From Candidatus Zixiibacteriota bacterium (lineage in GTDB: Bacteria > Zixibacteria > MSB-5A5 > GN15 > FEB-12), in NCBI GenBank assembly GCA_024278935.1, contig JAJRSF010000038.1:1-64000 (forward strand): 64,000 bases of DNA. The letters run 5' to 3'. Below are positions 29,880-39,147 of the stretch, piece after piece. Numbering within the stretch: position 1 is the stretch's first letter; each line of letters begins with the position of its first letter. The notes under the pieces were generated by a model that saw only the letters and a program-made list of their open reading frames with translations, searched no databases and had not been told where the DNA came from. Position numbers and translations under genes: made by a program.

Positions 29880-30690
29880 CGATTGTCATACCTGCGAAGG
29901 CAGGTATCCAGTCTCGCAGGTCAGCTCTTCCCGAGACATCTAGGACAGAACCCTTTCGTGGTTCCGCCATCTTGTGGCAATCTCTTCATTTCTTTTCAAT
30001 CTTTGAGATATGATTTACGAAACTCCACAACTCCTTTCCGTGCTTGACGCGGAATCCAGTGCAGTAACAGGCTAAGAAAATTTATTTATTGAGCAATTAT
30101 TTAAAAAATAATATTGATGCATGAATACTGGTTCCGGTCGTTCGCAGTCTCGCAGGTCAGCTCTTCCCGAGACCCGACTTCTAATCTTAAGTCTCGTAGG
30201 TCGGGTTCCAAGCGAACACCGATAGGTGGATGCAGAACCCGACAATGGTATTCATAAACTGCATATATTGTCGGGTTTCTCGATTTTGAAATCTGATGAT
30301 TTCAAACCAACGGAACACCGACCTACTAGTAAGAAAATTCTCACAATTCCAATACAACTTCACGGCTTATTCTCAACATCTCTTTTTATATATGAACCTA
30401 AGAAATTACACTTACAAAATCGCTACAAAAAATATGAGCGAAAATGGCTTTAAGCCATTTTCTGAGCCAAAGCCATTTCGCCGTAACAGGCTAAGCCTGT
30501 TTTACTTGTAAGGAATATAGTGAAGATAAAACAGCCATTTGGCTGTGTTTTATATGAGACTGAACCCATTTTGAGAAAACAACAATGTTGGACCCTGGAT
30601 GTGCCTGCAGGCACGATCAAGTCCAGAATGACAATGGAGTGCGAGGTGACTTTTGGGGAGTTCTAATAATTTTATGTAAAAAATCAGGCG
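29880..30690. repeat. Non-coding block made of several dispersed repeat modules (A, B, C and others)
   Basis: Shares segments with 24540-24780, 27487-27527, 58467-58640 and 59946-60350. Confidence 0.7.
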
Positions 30691-30710
30691 TTGTCTGTTA
30701 GGCGATGCAG

Positions 30711-32333
30711 CTATTTGACATACCGTGATGGGTCGGTTAGTTTGCCGTTGATTGCCGAGGCTGCTGCAGTGGCAGGTGAGCTGATATATACCGCTGATTT
30801 TTCTGAATCAAGGGAGCCAAACAGATTAAAATTCGATGTTACCAAGGCACGTTCGCCACTTGCAAGAAGTTGACATCCGCAGTCCAAAGCGTTGTGCGAA
30901 CCGGGGAACAAAATTGTCGCTCCTGATTCAACTAAGACTCGGATAAGTCCTTTTTTGAGAGCTTCCAAATATACCGACCGTGAACCGGGGTATACCATTA
31001 GTCGGCAGTCATGTGAAACTTTACGACCTTTTAAAACTTCTGCCGCTGTGCGGAGATCTTCGAACCGTCCATTATTTGATGTGCCAATAATAATAAGATG
31101 TACCGGTATATTTTCAAGTTCGGTCAGGTTACTGATAGTACCATCTTGACAATTTGCTGCCAGAGGTTTTAAGCTGTCTATTTGAAATTGAAACTGATTT
31201 TCGTATTCAGCATTTTTGTCGGCAATGATCGGATTGTAATGTTCGAGCGTTCGTCCGGTAAGGTACCGACGAGTAACCGAATCAAATGGACAAATAGCCG
31301 AAACAACGCCAAGTTTTTGTGACAGGTTACAAAGAGTGAATCGTTCCGAAATTGACATTTGAGAAATAACATTGCCATAGAATTCGATTGATTTACCTGC
31401 TAAATTTTCATCTTGTAATTTCTTCAGCAGGAGTAAGGCTATATCTTTGCCATAAACACCACGGGATCGTCTTCCGTTAATTTCAATCCTGACAGTTTGC
31501 GGAACCTTGATTGTCATTTTACCTGTTGACCATATCGAGGCAACCGATTCTTCCGATATTGTTTGAGCATAGGCAGAAATTGCCCCATGCGAAAGAGTAT
31601 ATGAATCAGCACCAAAAATAAATTGCCCGGGTAAAATCTTGCCGCTCTCAAGAGCGACCTGATGTGAACAGCCGTCGGTTGATTCAAAAAATCCTTTGAT
31701 TCCCTGACGCTTGACAAACTCACGAATATGTTTATCACGTTCAGAGTCAGAAACATTTTTATTAGAATTTGATTGTGTCAGAGAAATCGAAATCTTATTC
31801 GGGTTCCATACTAAATCGGTCTTTGAATCTGTGAACATACATAGTATCTGATTGCTGTTACCATTTGAAAGAACCATATCAGGTTCAATTGTATATTCTT
31901 TACCTGCTTCAACAGTTTCAGTATCTATTTGAGTTGCGATAGTTTTTTGAATGATAGTCTGTTTATTATAAAGAGAAATAGCCCCGGAATTTAGTTTGAG
32001 TCCCGGGAAATTAAATTCTAACTGTTCTAATTTTAAAAATGCCGGTTTCTCTTTAATATTGTATTTGCGACGCCAGTTATAAAAAGCAGCTTTTGAAATA
32101 CCAAGTTCTAACCCGCACTTGTCGTCATCGCCAAACCGTTCCCAAAGATTCATAATTTCTTTATCAGAAAACTTCGGTTGCGAATGTTTAGCGACATTTT
32201 TTTTGCGACGCCAATAGGCAACGAGATATGCAGGAACCCCACCTAAACGTTCACCAATCTTTTCATCGGTTTTGTATAACCGTTGTAATTGGATCAGTTC
32301 TGATTTTGTAGGTATCTTTTTTTTCTTAGCCAT
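30711..32333 (-). CDS. Aconitase/LeuC-fold protein with N-terminal tandem HTH-like domains; canonical Fe-S ligands absent
   Basis: CSHQVALESGKILPGQFIFGADSYTLSHGAISAYA; GTSNNGRFEDLRTAAEVLKGRKV; GERALVTSNFNLFGS; SPATAAASAINGKLTDPSRYV; N-terminus KIGERLGGVPAYLVAYWRRKKNV / KCGLELGISKAAFYNWRRKYNI. Confidence 0.85.
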   Translation of the reverse strand: MAKKKKIPTKSELIQLQRLYKTDEKIGERLGGVPAYLVAYWRRKKNVAKHSQPKFSDKEIMNLWERFGDDDKCGLELGISKAAFYNWRRKYNIKEKPAFLKLEQLEFNFPGLKLNSGAISLYNKQTIIQKTIATQIDTETVEAGKEYTIEPDMVLSNGNSNQILCMFTDSKTDLVWNPNKISISLTQSNSNKNVSDSERDKHIREFVKRQGIKGFFESTDGCSHQVALESGKILPGQFIFGADSYTLSHGAISAYAQTISEESVASIWSTGKMTIKVPQTVRIEINGRRSRGVYGKDIALLLLKKLQDENLAGKSIEFYGNVISQMSISERFTLCNLSQKLGVVSAICPFDSVTRRYLTGRTLEHYNPIIADKNAEYENQFQFQIDSLKPLAANCQDGTISNLTELENIPVHLIIIGTSNNGRFEDLRTAAEVLKGRKVSHDCRLMVYPGSRSVYLEALKKGLIRVLVESGATILFPGSHNALDCGCQLLASGERALVTSNFNLFGSLDSEKSAVYISSPATAAASAINGKLTDPSRYVK

Positions 32334-32820
32334 TATATGAATCAAACTCTTTTTTCAATGCTTTGTAAATCGGTTCTAGTGGGAAAGAGATCACATCGGT
32401 CTTGCCAACTACCGGCATAAAATTTGTATCACCAACCCATCTCGGTACAATATGCATATGCAGATGTCCTGGTACCCCGGCACCTGATGCTCGACCAAGA
32501 TTCATGCCTAAATTGAGAGAGTCCGGCTTGAATAATTTTTTTATAAATTTGACACTCTGTTGTGTTAATCTAAAATATTCTTCAGATTCAATAGCAGTCA
32601 TTTTTTCAATCTGTCCTATATGACGATTCGGAATAACCAAAGTATGACCGGTGTTGTATGGGAACTTATTTAAGATGACAATACACTTTTCACCTCGATA
32701 AACAATAAGGTTTTTAATTGTATCCTTCATTTTCAAACGATTGCAAAAGACACAACCTTTCTCTTTTTTCCCAAGGATAAAATTTGCCCTCCAGGGCGCC
32801 CATAGTTTATTTTCTTTCAT
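32326..32820 (-). CDS. HIT family protein
   Basis: LWAPWRANFILGKKEKGCVFCNRL; HLHMHIVPRW (HxHxH). Confidence 0.92.
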   Translation of the reverse strand: MKENKLWAPWRANFILGKKEKGCVFCNRLKMKDTIKNLIVYRGEKCIVILNKFPYNTGHTLVIPNRHIGQIEKMTAIESEEYFRLTQQSVKFIKKLFKPDSLNLGMNLGRASGAGVPGHLHMHIVPRWVGDTNFMPVVGKTDVISFPLEPIYKALKKEFDSYNG

Positions 32821-33034
32821 GTGGATAACATAATATAAAAACAATATTTATCAACTATATATATCACAATATTTTACAAGCCTTTGTAAGTAGCAGAAAG
32901 ACAATAGATAAGCTATTTTATTAAATTTACCTGATAATATGAATCTTTCTTAAACTTATCCACATCTTTAACTGTTTAAATGAAAGCAGATTAGTTATAT
33001 TTGTTTATAAAATTATACTGAAGGAGATCTCTCG

Positions 33035-33907
33035 TTGCAAAAGAAAATATTAGTTGTTGGTGGGACAGGAATGCTTGGAAAACCGATAGCAGAAAAGTTA
33101 TCCACATCAGGTTTTGATGTCACAGTTCTCTCTACAAATGTGGAAAAAGCGAGACTTAGTCTACCAGAAAATATTGCGGTAGCACCAGGTGATGTTACAG
33201 ATATTGAGTCATTGAAAAAACAAATTGAAGGGAAAGATTTTGTCTACATAAACTTGAGTGCAAAATTAACTCCAGAATTATATGAGACAATTGAAATAGG
33301 TGGATGTGACAAAATTGCGACAATTTCAAAAGAGATGGGTGTTAAAAGAATCGGATATATCAGCGGGGCATCATCGCATGGAACCAAAAAAGATATTATC
33401 TATTTGGATGCAAAGGTCGAAGCCGAAAACAGAATTATTTCGTCGGGAGTTCCATATTCTATTTTTCGGGCATCATGGTTTTATGAATCTCTTCCGCAGT
33501 TTATCCAACAGGGGAAAGCAATTGTGTTGGGCGATCAACCGGTTGAATTCAGGTGGTTGGCATCCTCCGATTTTACCAATCAAGTTGTGCAGGCATTTTC
33601 TACTGATGATGCCGCAGACAAATGTTTTTACAACGGCGGACCAGATAAAATGACTATGAAAGATGCATTGGCGAAATTCTGTGCCGTTTGTTATCCTGAT
33701 CTGTCGCCTGAAAATATGACCTTTGGTATGGCGAAGATGTTTTCAAATCTTCCCGGTATGGAAAAACTGAAACTTGCGATTCCTTTCTTTGAATACTTCT
33801 CTACCAATGTCGAAAATATCGATACAACCGAAGCTGATGCAATTCTTGGAAAAAACTGTACAACAATCGATGAGTGGGCACGTCTGTATAAAAACAAAAT
33901 GTCCTAA
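33035..33907 (+). CDS. NmrA-like/atypical SDR NAD(P)-binding protein
   Basis: ILVVGGTGMLGKPIAEKLSTSGFDVTVLS Rossmann motif. Confidence 0.88.
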   Translation: MQKKILVVGGTGMLGKPIAEKLSTSGFDVTVLSTNVEKARLSLPENIAVAPGDVTDIESLKKQIEGKDFVYINLSAKLTPELYETIEIGGCDKIATISKEMGVKRIGYISGASSHGTKKDIIYLDAKVEAENRIISSGVPYSIFRASWFYESLPQFIQQGKAIVLGDQPVEFRWLASSDFTNQVVQAFSTDDAADKCFYNGGPDKMTMKDALAKFCAVCYPDLSPENMTFGMAKMFSNLPGMEKLKLAIPFFEYFSTNVENIDTTEADAILGKNCTTIDEWARLYKNKMS

Positions 33908-33915
33908 GAGAACTA

Positions 33916-34470
33916 ATGCGAAAATTTAGCTACTTTATATTTTCTATTTTATTACTTACACAAACCTGTTTGGCGTTTGATTCCGAGCGTCAGGGGTTGG
34001 TGTTGGAAGCAGGAGTCGGTTTTGCCCCGACTATATCTACAGAAATATCTAGTTTTAGTAGCACTAATGAAAAATCATCAGCTGTTTCAGGAATAATCTT
34101 GGCTGGATATGGCTTTAATGAAAACGCTCAATTTTTCCTCATGTTGAATGGCTCGCAGGGAGATTCTTTTCCGGCAGACTCTGTTTCGGAAAAAATATGG
34201 CAGGGGTTTACCGGAGTTGGTGTTCGTTTTTATTTTGATGATATCGGTTCGAGTTTTTTCATAACCAGCGGTATAGGGCTACAGCTTTATTTGAATTCTG
34301 ATAATGCTGAATTCTCCCATGATACCGGGCTTGGGTTTCTCGTAGGCGGGGGATATGAATTTGCTGAACATTTCCATCTGCAGACTTCGATTCTCAATGG
34401 GAAAACCAAAGATTCATTCAACTGGAACCATATGCAGCTTAATTTTACCGTTTCATTTATTCTCTATTAA
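33916..34470 (+). CDS. Putative outer membrane beta-barrel protein
   Basis: Signal peptide; alternating hydrophobic strands; QLNFTVSFILY terminal strand. Confidence 0.6.
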   Translation: MRKFSYFIFSILLLTQTCLAFDSERQGLVLEAGVGFAPTISTEISSFSSTNEKSSAVSGIILAGYGFNENAQFFLMLNGSQGDSFPADSVSEKIWQGFTGVGVRFYFDDIGSSFFITSGIGLQLYLNSDNAEFSHDTGLGFLVGGGYEFAEHFHLQTSILNGKTKDSFNWNHMQLNFTVSFILY

Positions 34471-34512
34471 TTTTTATGTTGAATATCAGGGGAGAAAATC
34501 TTTTTTTATGGT

Positions 34513-35481
34513 ATGGAAAAACATCCCCTTCCCAGACTTGACACAGATGTCAAAAATCTACGAGAACATCTTTTACCATTCTGCCGTTTAGCGACTGGTA
34601 AAATATGGCATGATCCGCAAGGGAAACATATCGTAGCATGTGGTGATTCATCGGATTCAAAATTTATAAAACAAATATTTAATAAATCCCAAGCGGTGCT
34701 TGCCGTACATGACCCGCCATATAATTTAGTAATGTTTGAAAAACAGACCGTCGATGAGTTTGTCGTCTGGTGCAAACGATGGATTGAAAATAGTAATCAA
34801 ATTCTTTCTGAAAATTCGTCGTTGTATATTTGGCTGGGTGCTGACCAGAACGATAATTTTCAACCACTACCACAGTTTATGATTATGATGGGAGAGAGTC
34901 AGTTTAAGTCTCGTTCATTTATAACAATGCGAAATCAGCGAGGCTATGGCACACAGAAAAATTGGATGGCGATTCGTCAGGAACTTTTGTATTACACCAA
35001 AGGTTCTCCTGCGTACACAGTGCAGTACACCGATATTCCGAAGATTCTAAAAGGCTACTACAAAGAAGTTGATGGAAAAATCACCGACAATTCCGAACGG
35101 GGCAAATCGCCTACTATTCGCTCGGGCAATGTTTGGGTTGATATTCAGCAGGTCTTTTATCGCATGCAGGAAAATGTCAACGGATGTTATGGGCAGAAAC
35201 CGTTGAAATCTATTGAGCGGATTATCGAGGCGTCGTCTGCCGAGAACGAACTTATCACCGATTTTTTCTCCCATTCGGGTACAACTCTTATTGCCGCTGA
35301 ACGGACAAATCGAAAATGCATCACGATTGATATTGATCCGATATTTGCTGAGATTTCTATCAGACGGTTAGAACATTTGCGGGAGACAGGCAAACCGGGA
35401 TGGCAGGCATCGAATCCATTTGCCAAGGAACTCTCGAAACTAAACCGGCATGAACTCAAAGCAATCGGTATCACTGAGTAA
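34513..35481 (+). CDS. Site-specific DNA methyltransferase (beta-class N6-adenine/N4-cytosine), apparently orphan
   Basis: Motif IV DPPYN; late motif I-like ITDFFSHSGTTLIAAERTNRKCITIDIDP. Confidence 0.88.
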   Translation: MEKHPLPRLDTDVKNLREHLLPFCRLATGKIWHDPQGKHIVACGDSSDSKFIKQIFNKSQAVLAVHDPPYNLVMFEKQTVDEFVVWCKRWIENSNQILSENSSLYIWLGADQNDNFQPLPQFMIMMGESQFKSRSFITMRNQRGYGTQKNWMAIRQELLYYTKGSPAYTVQYTDIPKILKGYYKEVDGKITDNSERGKSPTIRSGNVWVDIQQVFYRMQENVNGCYGQKPLKSIERIIEASSAENELITDFFSHSGTTLIAAERTNRKCITIDIDPIFAEISIRRLEHLRETGKPGWQASNPFAKELSKLNRHELKAIGITE

Positions 35482-36206
35482 TGACACAAATTCGATCTCT
35501 CTACAATACCTTCGCAGAATACTACGACTGTCTTCATTCGAAAAAGAATTATGCCAATGAAGTAGCAGAACTAAAAAAAATAATCAGAAAATATAAAAAA
35601 TCTAACGGCGATGATCTGCTTGATGTTGCTTGTGGAACAGGTCAGCATATTTCTTTTTTCCAAAAAGATTTTTCATGCACCGGGATTGATCTGCATAAAA
35701 GTATGTTGAAAGTTGCTCGGAAGAAGAATCCAAGCATCTCTTTTAAACAATCCGAAATGGAAAATTTTCATCTACGAAAACGTTTCGATATTATCACCTG
35801 TTTGTATGGATCAGTTTCTTATACTTTGACTGTTCGAAATCTTAAAACAACAGTCGACAATTTTGTGCATCATCTGCAACCGGGTGGAGTTGTTATTATT
35901 GAGCCTTATTTTTCCAATAAGCAGTTTAAACCTAATTGCCCAACTCTATCAACCGTAGAAGATAAAGATTTGAAAATAGCCCGTGTCAGTTTGTCTCGGC
36001 GCAAAGGCAAGCTTGCCACTCGTAACATGATTATGACTGTTGTCGAAAAAGGTAAGGGCGTCTTTTCATTTGAGGACAAACGGGATATCGCTCTGTTTGC
36101 ACCAAAGCAGATTTTAACTGTTATGAAACAGGCAGGTTTAAAAGCGTTCCGAATCAAAAATGCGATTACTCCCGATTTCGATTTATATGTTGGTGTCAAA
36201 GAATAA
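35481..36206 (+). CDS. Class I SAM-dependent methyltransferase
   Basis: DDLLDVACGTGQHISFFQKDFSCTGIDLH. Confidence 0.9.
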   Translation: MTQIRSLYNTFAEYYDCLHSKKNYANEVAELKKIIRKYKKSNGDDLLDVACGTGQHISFFQKDFSCTGIDLHKSMLKVARKKNPSISFKQSEMENFHLRKRFDIITCLYGSVSYTLTVRNLKTTVDNFVHHLQPGGVVIIEPYFSNKQFKPNCPTLSTVEDKDLKIARVSLSRRKGKLATRNMIMTVVEKGKGVFSFEDKRDIALFAPKQILTVMKQAGLKAFRIKNAITPDFDLYVGVKE

Positions 36207-36310
36207 TTCTGAATTTCAAATAATTTCTATTGACTTTAAAAATTAAACCAATATCTTGGCTCGCTAAGAAGATTACAATTACGAATTTAAGATAAAGTAG
36301 AAAATTTCTC

Positions 36311-36424
36311 ATGTATCAAAAAAACTTTTCCCATATTACTAATATTATCACTCGTAAGCAGATGCGTTCATTTACGCATACTGATATGGTGGATTATATT
36401 AAGAATCTGGAAAGGCAACCTTAA
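36311..36424 (+). CDS. Possible 37-aa small protein MYQKNFSHITNIITRKQMRSFTHTDMVDYIKNLERQP
   Basis: Short open frame immediately before a strong terminator; weak SD. Confidence 0.25.
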   Translation: MYQKNFSHITNIITRKQMRSFTHTDMVDYIKNLERQP

Positions 36425-36454
36425 GAAATTTTCTTTAGTAGAAATAGAATTTTA

Positions 36455-36488
36455 AGAGCCTTTCCAAGTGGAAAGGCTCTTTTTTTTT
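36455..36488 (+). terminator. Rho-independent terminator AGAGCCTTTCC-aagt-GGAAAGGCTCTTTTTTTTT
   Basis: Perfect 11-bp stem plus T tract. Confidence 0.9.
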
Positions 36489-36652
36489 ATACTTAAAAAT
36501 ATAAAGGAGTCAAAAATTAAAAACCAAAATTATGAACTGAATTGTATGCAACTTTCTGATAGTAGTATGTCTATTGATCAACATAAGTTTATAAAGCATT
36601 TTGATTCTGATATAAATGTTAAACTATTCTCACCTATAAAGGGGGATTAGCG

Positions 36653-37291
36653 ATGACATCAAATGTTTTCGAATTTGGGTTCCTAAGCTTTGTCTCTCTT
36701 ATCACAATGCTTAATCCTGTCAGCACTATCCCTATTTTTGTGTCGATGACCTCAAGTTTGTCAGACCGTGACAGTAAAAAAGTAGCCGTGAAAGCATCGC
36801 TTGTTGCACTCGTTGCTTTACTTGCTTTTGCTCTAGGTGGGAATCTGATTTTTGATTTTTTCTCAATTTCTATTAACAGTATGCGGATTGTTGGCGGAAT
36901 GATTTTTTTCTTAGTTGGCTATGAGATGGTTCACGCGAGGATGCCAAAGATGAAATATGAGGAAGAGATGGAATCCGAGGAGGTCTATGACCAAGCAATT
37001 ACACCGATTGGAATTCCTCTTATCTGTGGTCCCGGCTCTATTACAACCGTCATGTTACTGATGCAAGAATCAGACACGCTCTTATATAAGTCGGTCCTGT
37101 TTGCGACAATTCTTGGAGCTATTGGAATTACGATGATACTACTCATAAGCTCAAAACGAATATTGCAAATAATTGGAAACACCGGTAAAAAAGTTCTGAT
37201 GCGAATAATGGGATTGCTTGTCATGGTGATTTCTGTTGATCTATTTTTTAATGGTGTCAAACCGATACTGCAAGATATCTTTTGTTTGTAA
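36653..37291 (+). CDS. MarC family membrane protein
   Basis: MLNPVSTIPIFVSMT; AITPIGIPLICGPGSITTVMLL. Confidence 0.9.
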   Translation: MTSNVFEFGFLSFVSLITMLNPVSTIPIFVSMTSSLSDRDSKKVAVKASLVALVALLAFALGGNLIFDFFSISINSMRIVGGMIFFLVGYEMVHARMPKMKYEEEMESEEVYDQAITPIGIPLICGPGSITTVMLLMQESDTLLYKSVLFATILGAIGITMILLISSKRILQIIGNTGKKVLMRIMGLLVMVISVDLFFNGVKPILQDIFCL

Positions 37292-37297
37292 AGTAAA

Positions 37298-37330
37298 ACG
37301 GTTGAGTTTTCTAAAAATAAACTCAACCGT
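37298..37330 (+). terminator. Hairpin ACGGTTGAGTTT-tctaaaaat-AAACTCAACCGT
   Basis: Perfect 12-bp stem just after marC. Confidence 0.7.
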
Positions 37331-37446
37331 ATAAATAGATGAATAAAACAGGTAATAAGGTACTTCGTGAATAGAACGGTGTACCGTTGAAGAAGAAGAA
37401 TATTGTATGACTTCCATGTTACATTATGCATCCCTGCAAATTCGGG

Positions 37447-37971
37447 TTATAATTTATATGAGCAATGTATAACTTTCGGATGAACAAGACGGTCGAAATC
37501 ATCAATACCGAGTTTGATAAGTTCTGTATGATTGCCGGAATTAAATGCGATCTCTTCATCGTCTATTAAACTTTCAGCGAAGTAGACATCCATGCCATAC
37601 AAATTACCAAACGGCGGCATCGCACCGGTTTCACACCCGTCAAAAATATCTTTAAATTCTCTTTCGGCTGCCAACGATACTTTTCTAACTCCTAATGATT
37701 CGGCAAGCATGTTAAAATCAAGTTTATACGATGCCGGAAGAACGACCATGAAAAGTTTGTCATCGGTTTTTACAATGACCGTTTTAGCAAGTTCTCTACC
37801 GGGGATATGTGCCGACGAAGCTGTCTGTTGAGCGGTGTACGCTTTCGAGTGATGAATAACCTGATATGGAATATGGTTCTCATCCAGAAACTGAGTTAAT
37901 TTTGCTGATGGCATAACAAACTCCTTGAATTTAGGTTCATTTTTCTCATTAAAAGTAAAATGTCTTTTCAA
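37447..37971 (-). CDS. YbaK/EbsC-type aminoacyl-tRNA deacylase
   Basis: LTQFLDENHIPYQVIHHSKAYTAQQTASSAHIPGRELAKTVIVK. Confidence 0.88.
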   Translation of the reverse strand: MKRHFTFNEKNEPKFKEFVMPSAKLTQFLDENHIPYQVIHHSKAYTAQQTASSAHIPGRELAKTVIVKTDDKLFMVVLPASYKLDFNMLAESLGVRKVSLAAEREFKDIFDGCETGAMPPFGNLYGMDVYFAESLIDDEEIAFNSGNHTELIKLGIDDFDRLVHPKVIHCSYKL

Positions 37972-38131
37972 AGGAACTGGTGTAATGAGATATTTCTATT
38001 TAGGAAGTTGATCTGAGATGTCAAATCTATAATTATGATAACAGAAATTAAAAATCTGTCAAGTGTAATCGGGGCGTTTTCAGATATTTATATGTAAACG
38101 AATGACCGATAATGGTTAAATTGAGTCCATG

Positions 38132-38168
38132 AAAAAAGTGGAGCTCATTGCCGAGTTCCACTTTTTTC
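38132..38168. terminator. Hairpin AAAAAAGTGGAGCTC...GAGTTCCACTTTTTT
   Basis: Inverted repeat with A and T tracts, downstream of the VOC gene (-). Confidence 0.75.
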
Positions 38169-38187
38169 GAAATTTTACAAATTATAA

Positions 38188-38571
38188 CTATTTTTTAGGA
38201 AATGAGATCAAGCCGACATTTGCACCGGTTGGATCTGCGATGATTGTGAACCGACCAACATTAGGAATGTCAGTAGGCGGACAAACAACTTTGCCACCAA
38301 GTTCGGTAACTTTTTTGGCTGCTTCATCAGTATTCTCAACTGTGATATACGCCATCCAATGTGACGGAATATCACCCATCTCAGGCATACGTGCCATCAT
38401 ACCACCGGCATCTTTGCCATCAGCTTTTAACAATGTGTATGGCATATCCCCCGGCATTGCTGCTCTTTCCCAGCCTAAGAGGGATGAATAAAATTCGCCG
38501 GCTTTGTCAACGTCGGTAGTGATTAGTTCGTTCCAACAAAATGTGCCGTTTTGAGGTACTTCTTTAGCCAT
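38188..38571 (-). CDS. VOC (glyoxalase-like) family protein
   Basis: GTFCWNELITTDVDKAGEFYSSLLGW; FTIIADPTGANVGL. Confidence 0.92.
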   Translation of the reverse strand: MAKEVPQNGTFCWNELITTDVDKAGEFYSSLLGWERAAMPGDMPYTLLKADGKDAGGMMARMPEMGDIPSHWMAYITVENTDEAAKKVTELGGKVVCPPTDIPNVGRFTIIADPTGANVGLISFPKK

Positions 38572-38668
38572 TTGATGACTCCTTGATTGTTTTTATAGAT
38601 TTAAATTGTCTATGTATTAAATGTTATACGGTAAGATAGGCGGATTGTTGCAAATGTATATCACATTC

Positions 38669-38941
38669 TTACCAAATGTACCAAAGAATTCCAGCTAGTA
38701 CTGATAAAATTAGTGTCATTGTCAAAAGTAATTGAATCGACCTTTTGATAATAAAAAATATTACGATAGCAATCAAAATACCTGCGATGCCATGGCTCAT
38801 AGCTGTCTCGACAGATAAGAATACAAATGACAAAAGTGATTCCGCGGCAGGTTTTGCATATGAAAAATGTGCGATACCTGAAATTGTTGTCATCGCAAAA
38901 GCAAGCAAACCAAAAGCGATAATCTTGAGTAGTTTGGTCAT
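38669..38941 (-). CDS. Small hypothetical membrane protein
   Basis: Open frame with 3 hydrophobic segments; overlaps the Mop gene. Confidence 0.55.
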   Translation of the reverse strand: MTKLLKIIAFGLLAFAMTTISGIAHFSYAKPAAESLLSFVFLSVETAMSHGIAGILIAIVIFFIIKRSIQLLLTMTLILSVLAGILWYIW

Positions 38942-39147
38942 TCTTTAATCAGCAATACATTGACTGCTTTGACAATTACTTTTACTGAGTCACCTTCTTT
39001 GATTCCGAGAGCTTCAAGTGAATCAACAGTCATGACCGATGACATGATTGATTCTGCTGAGAGGTCAAATTTGACCTGACACATGATATCGCCTTTTTTT
39101 ATTTCGGTAACCTTACCGACTAGATTATTGCGTGCACCTGTTTTCAT
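38938..39147 (-). CDS. TOBE/Mop-like molybdenum-pterin-binding domain protein
   Basis: ARNNLVGKVTEIKKGDIMCQVKFDL...SLEALGIKEGDSVKVIVKAVNVLL. Confidence 0.92.
   Translation of the reverse strand: MKTGARNNLVGKVTEIKKGDIMCQVKFDLSAESIMSSVMTVDSLEALGIKEGDSVKVIVKAVNVLLIKE

Noticed and set aside
30226-30511. Short plus-strand ORFs (75 and 71 aa) in the repeat hub
   Set aside because: Composed of dispersed repeat sequence; no SD and no protein-like features
29900-30690. Possible CRISPR array because of recurring short sequences
   Set aside because: Copies are irregularly spaced, different in length and mosaic; no direct-repeat/spacer periodicity and no cas genes
36468-36650. 60-aa ORF upstream of marC
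   Set aside because: Begins inside the terminator T tract; no recognisable features
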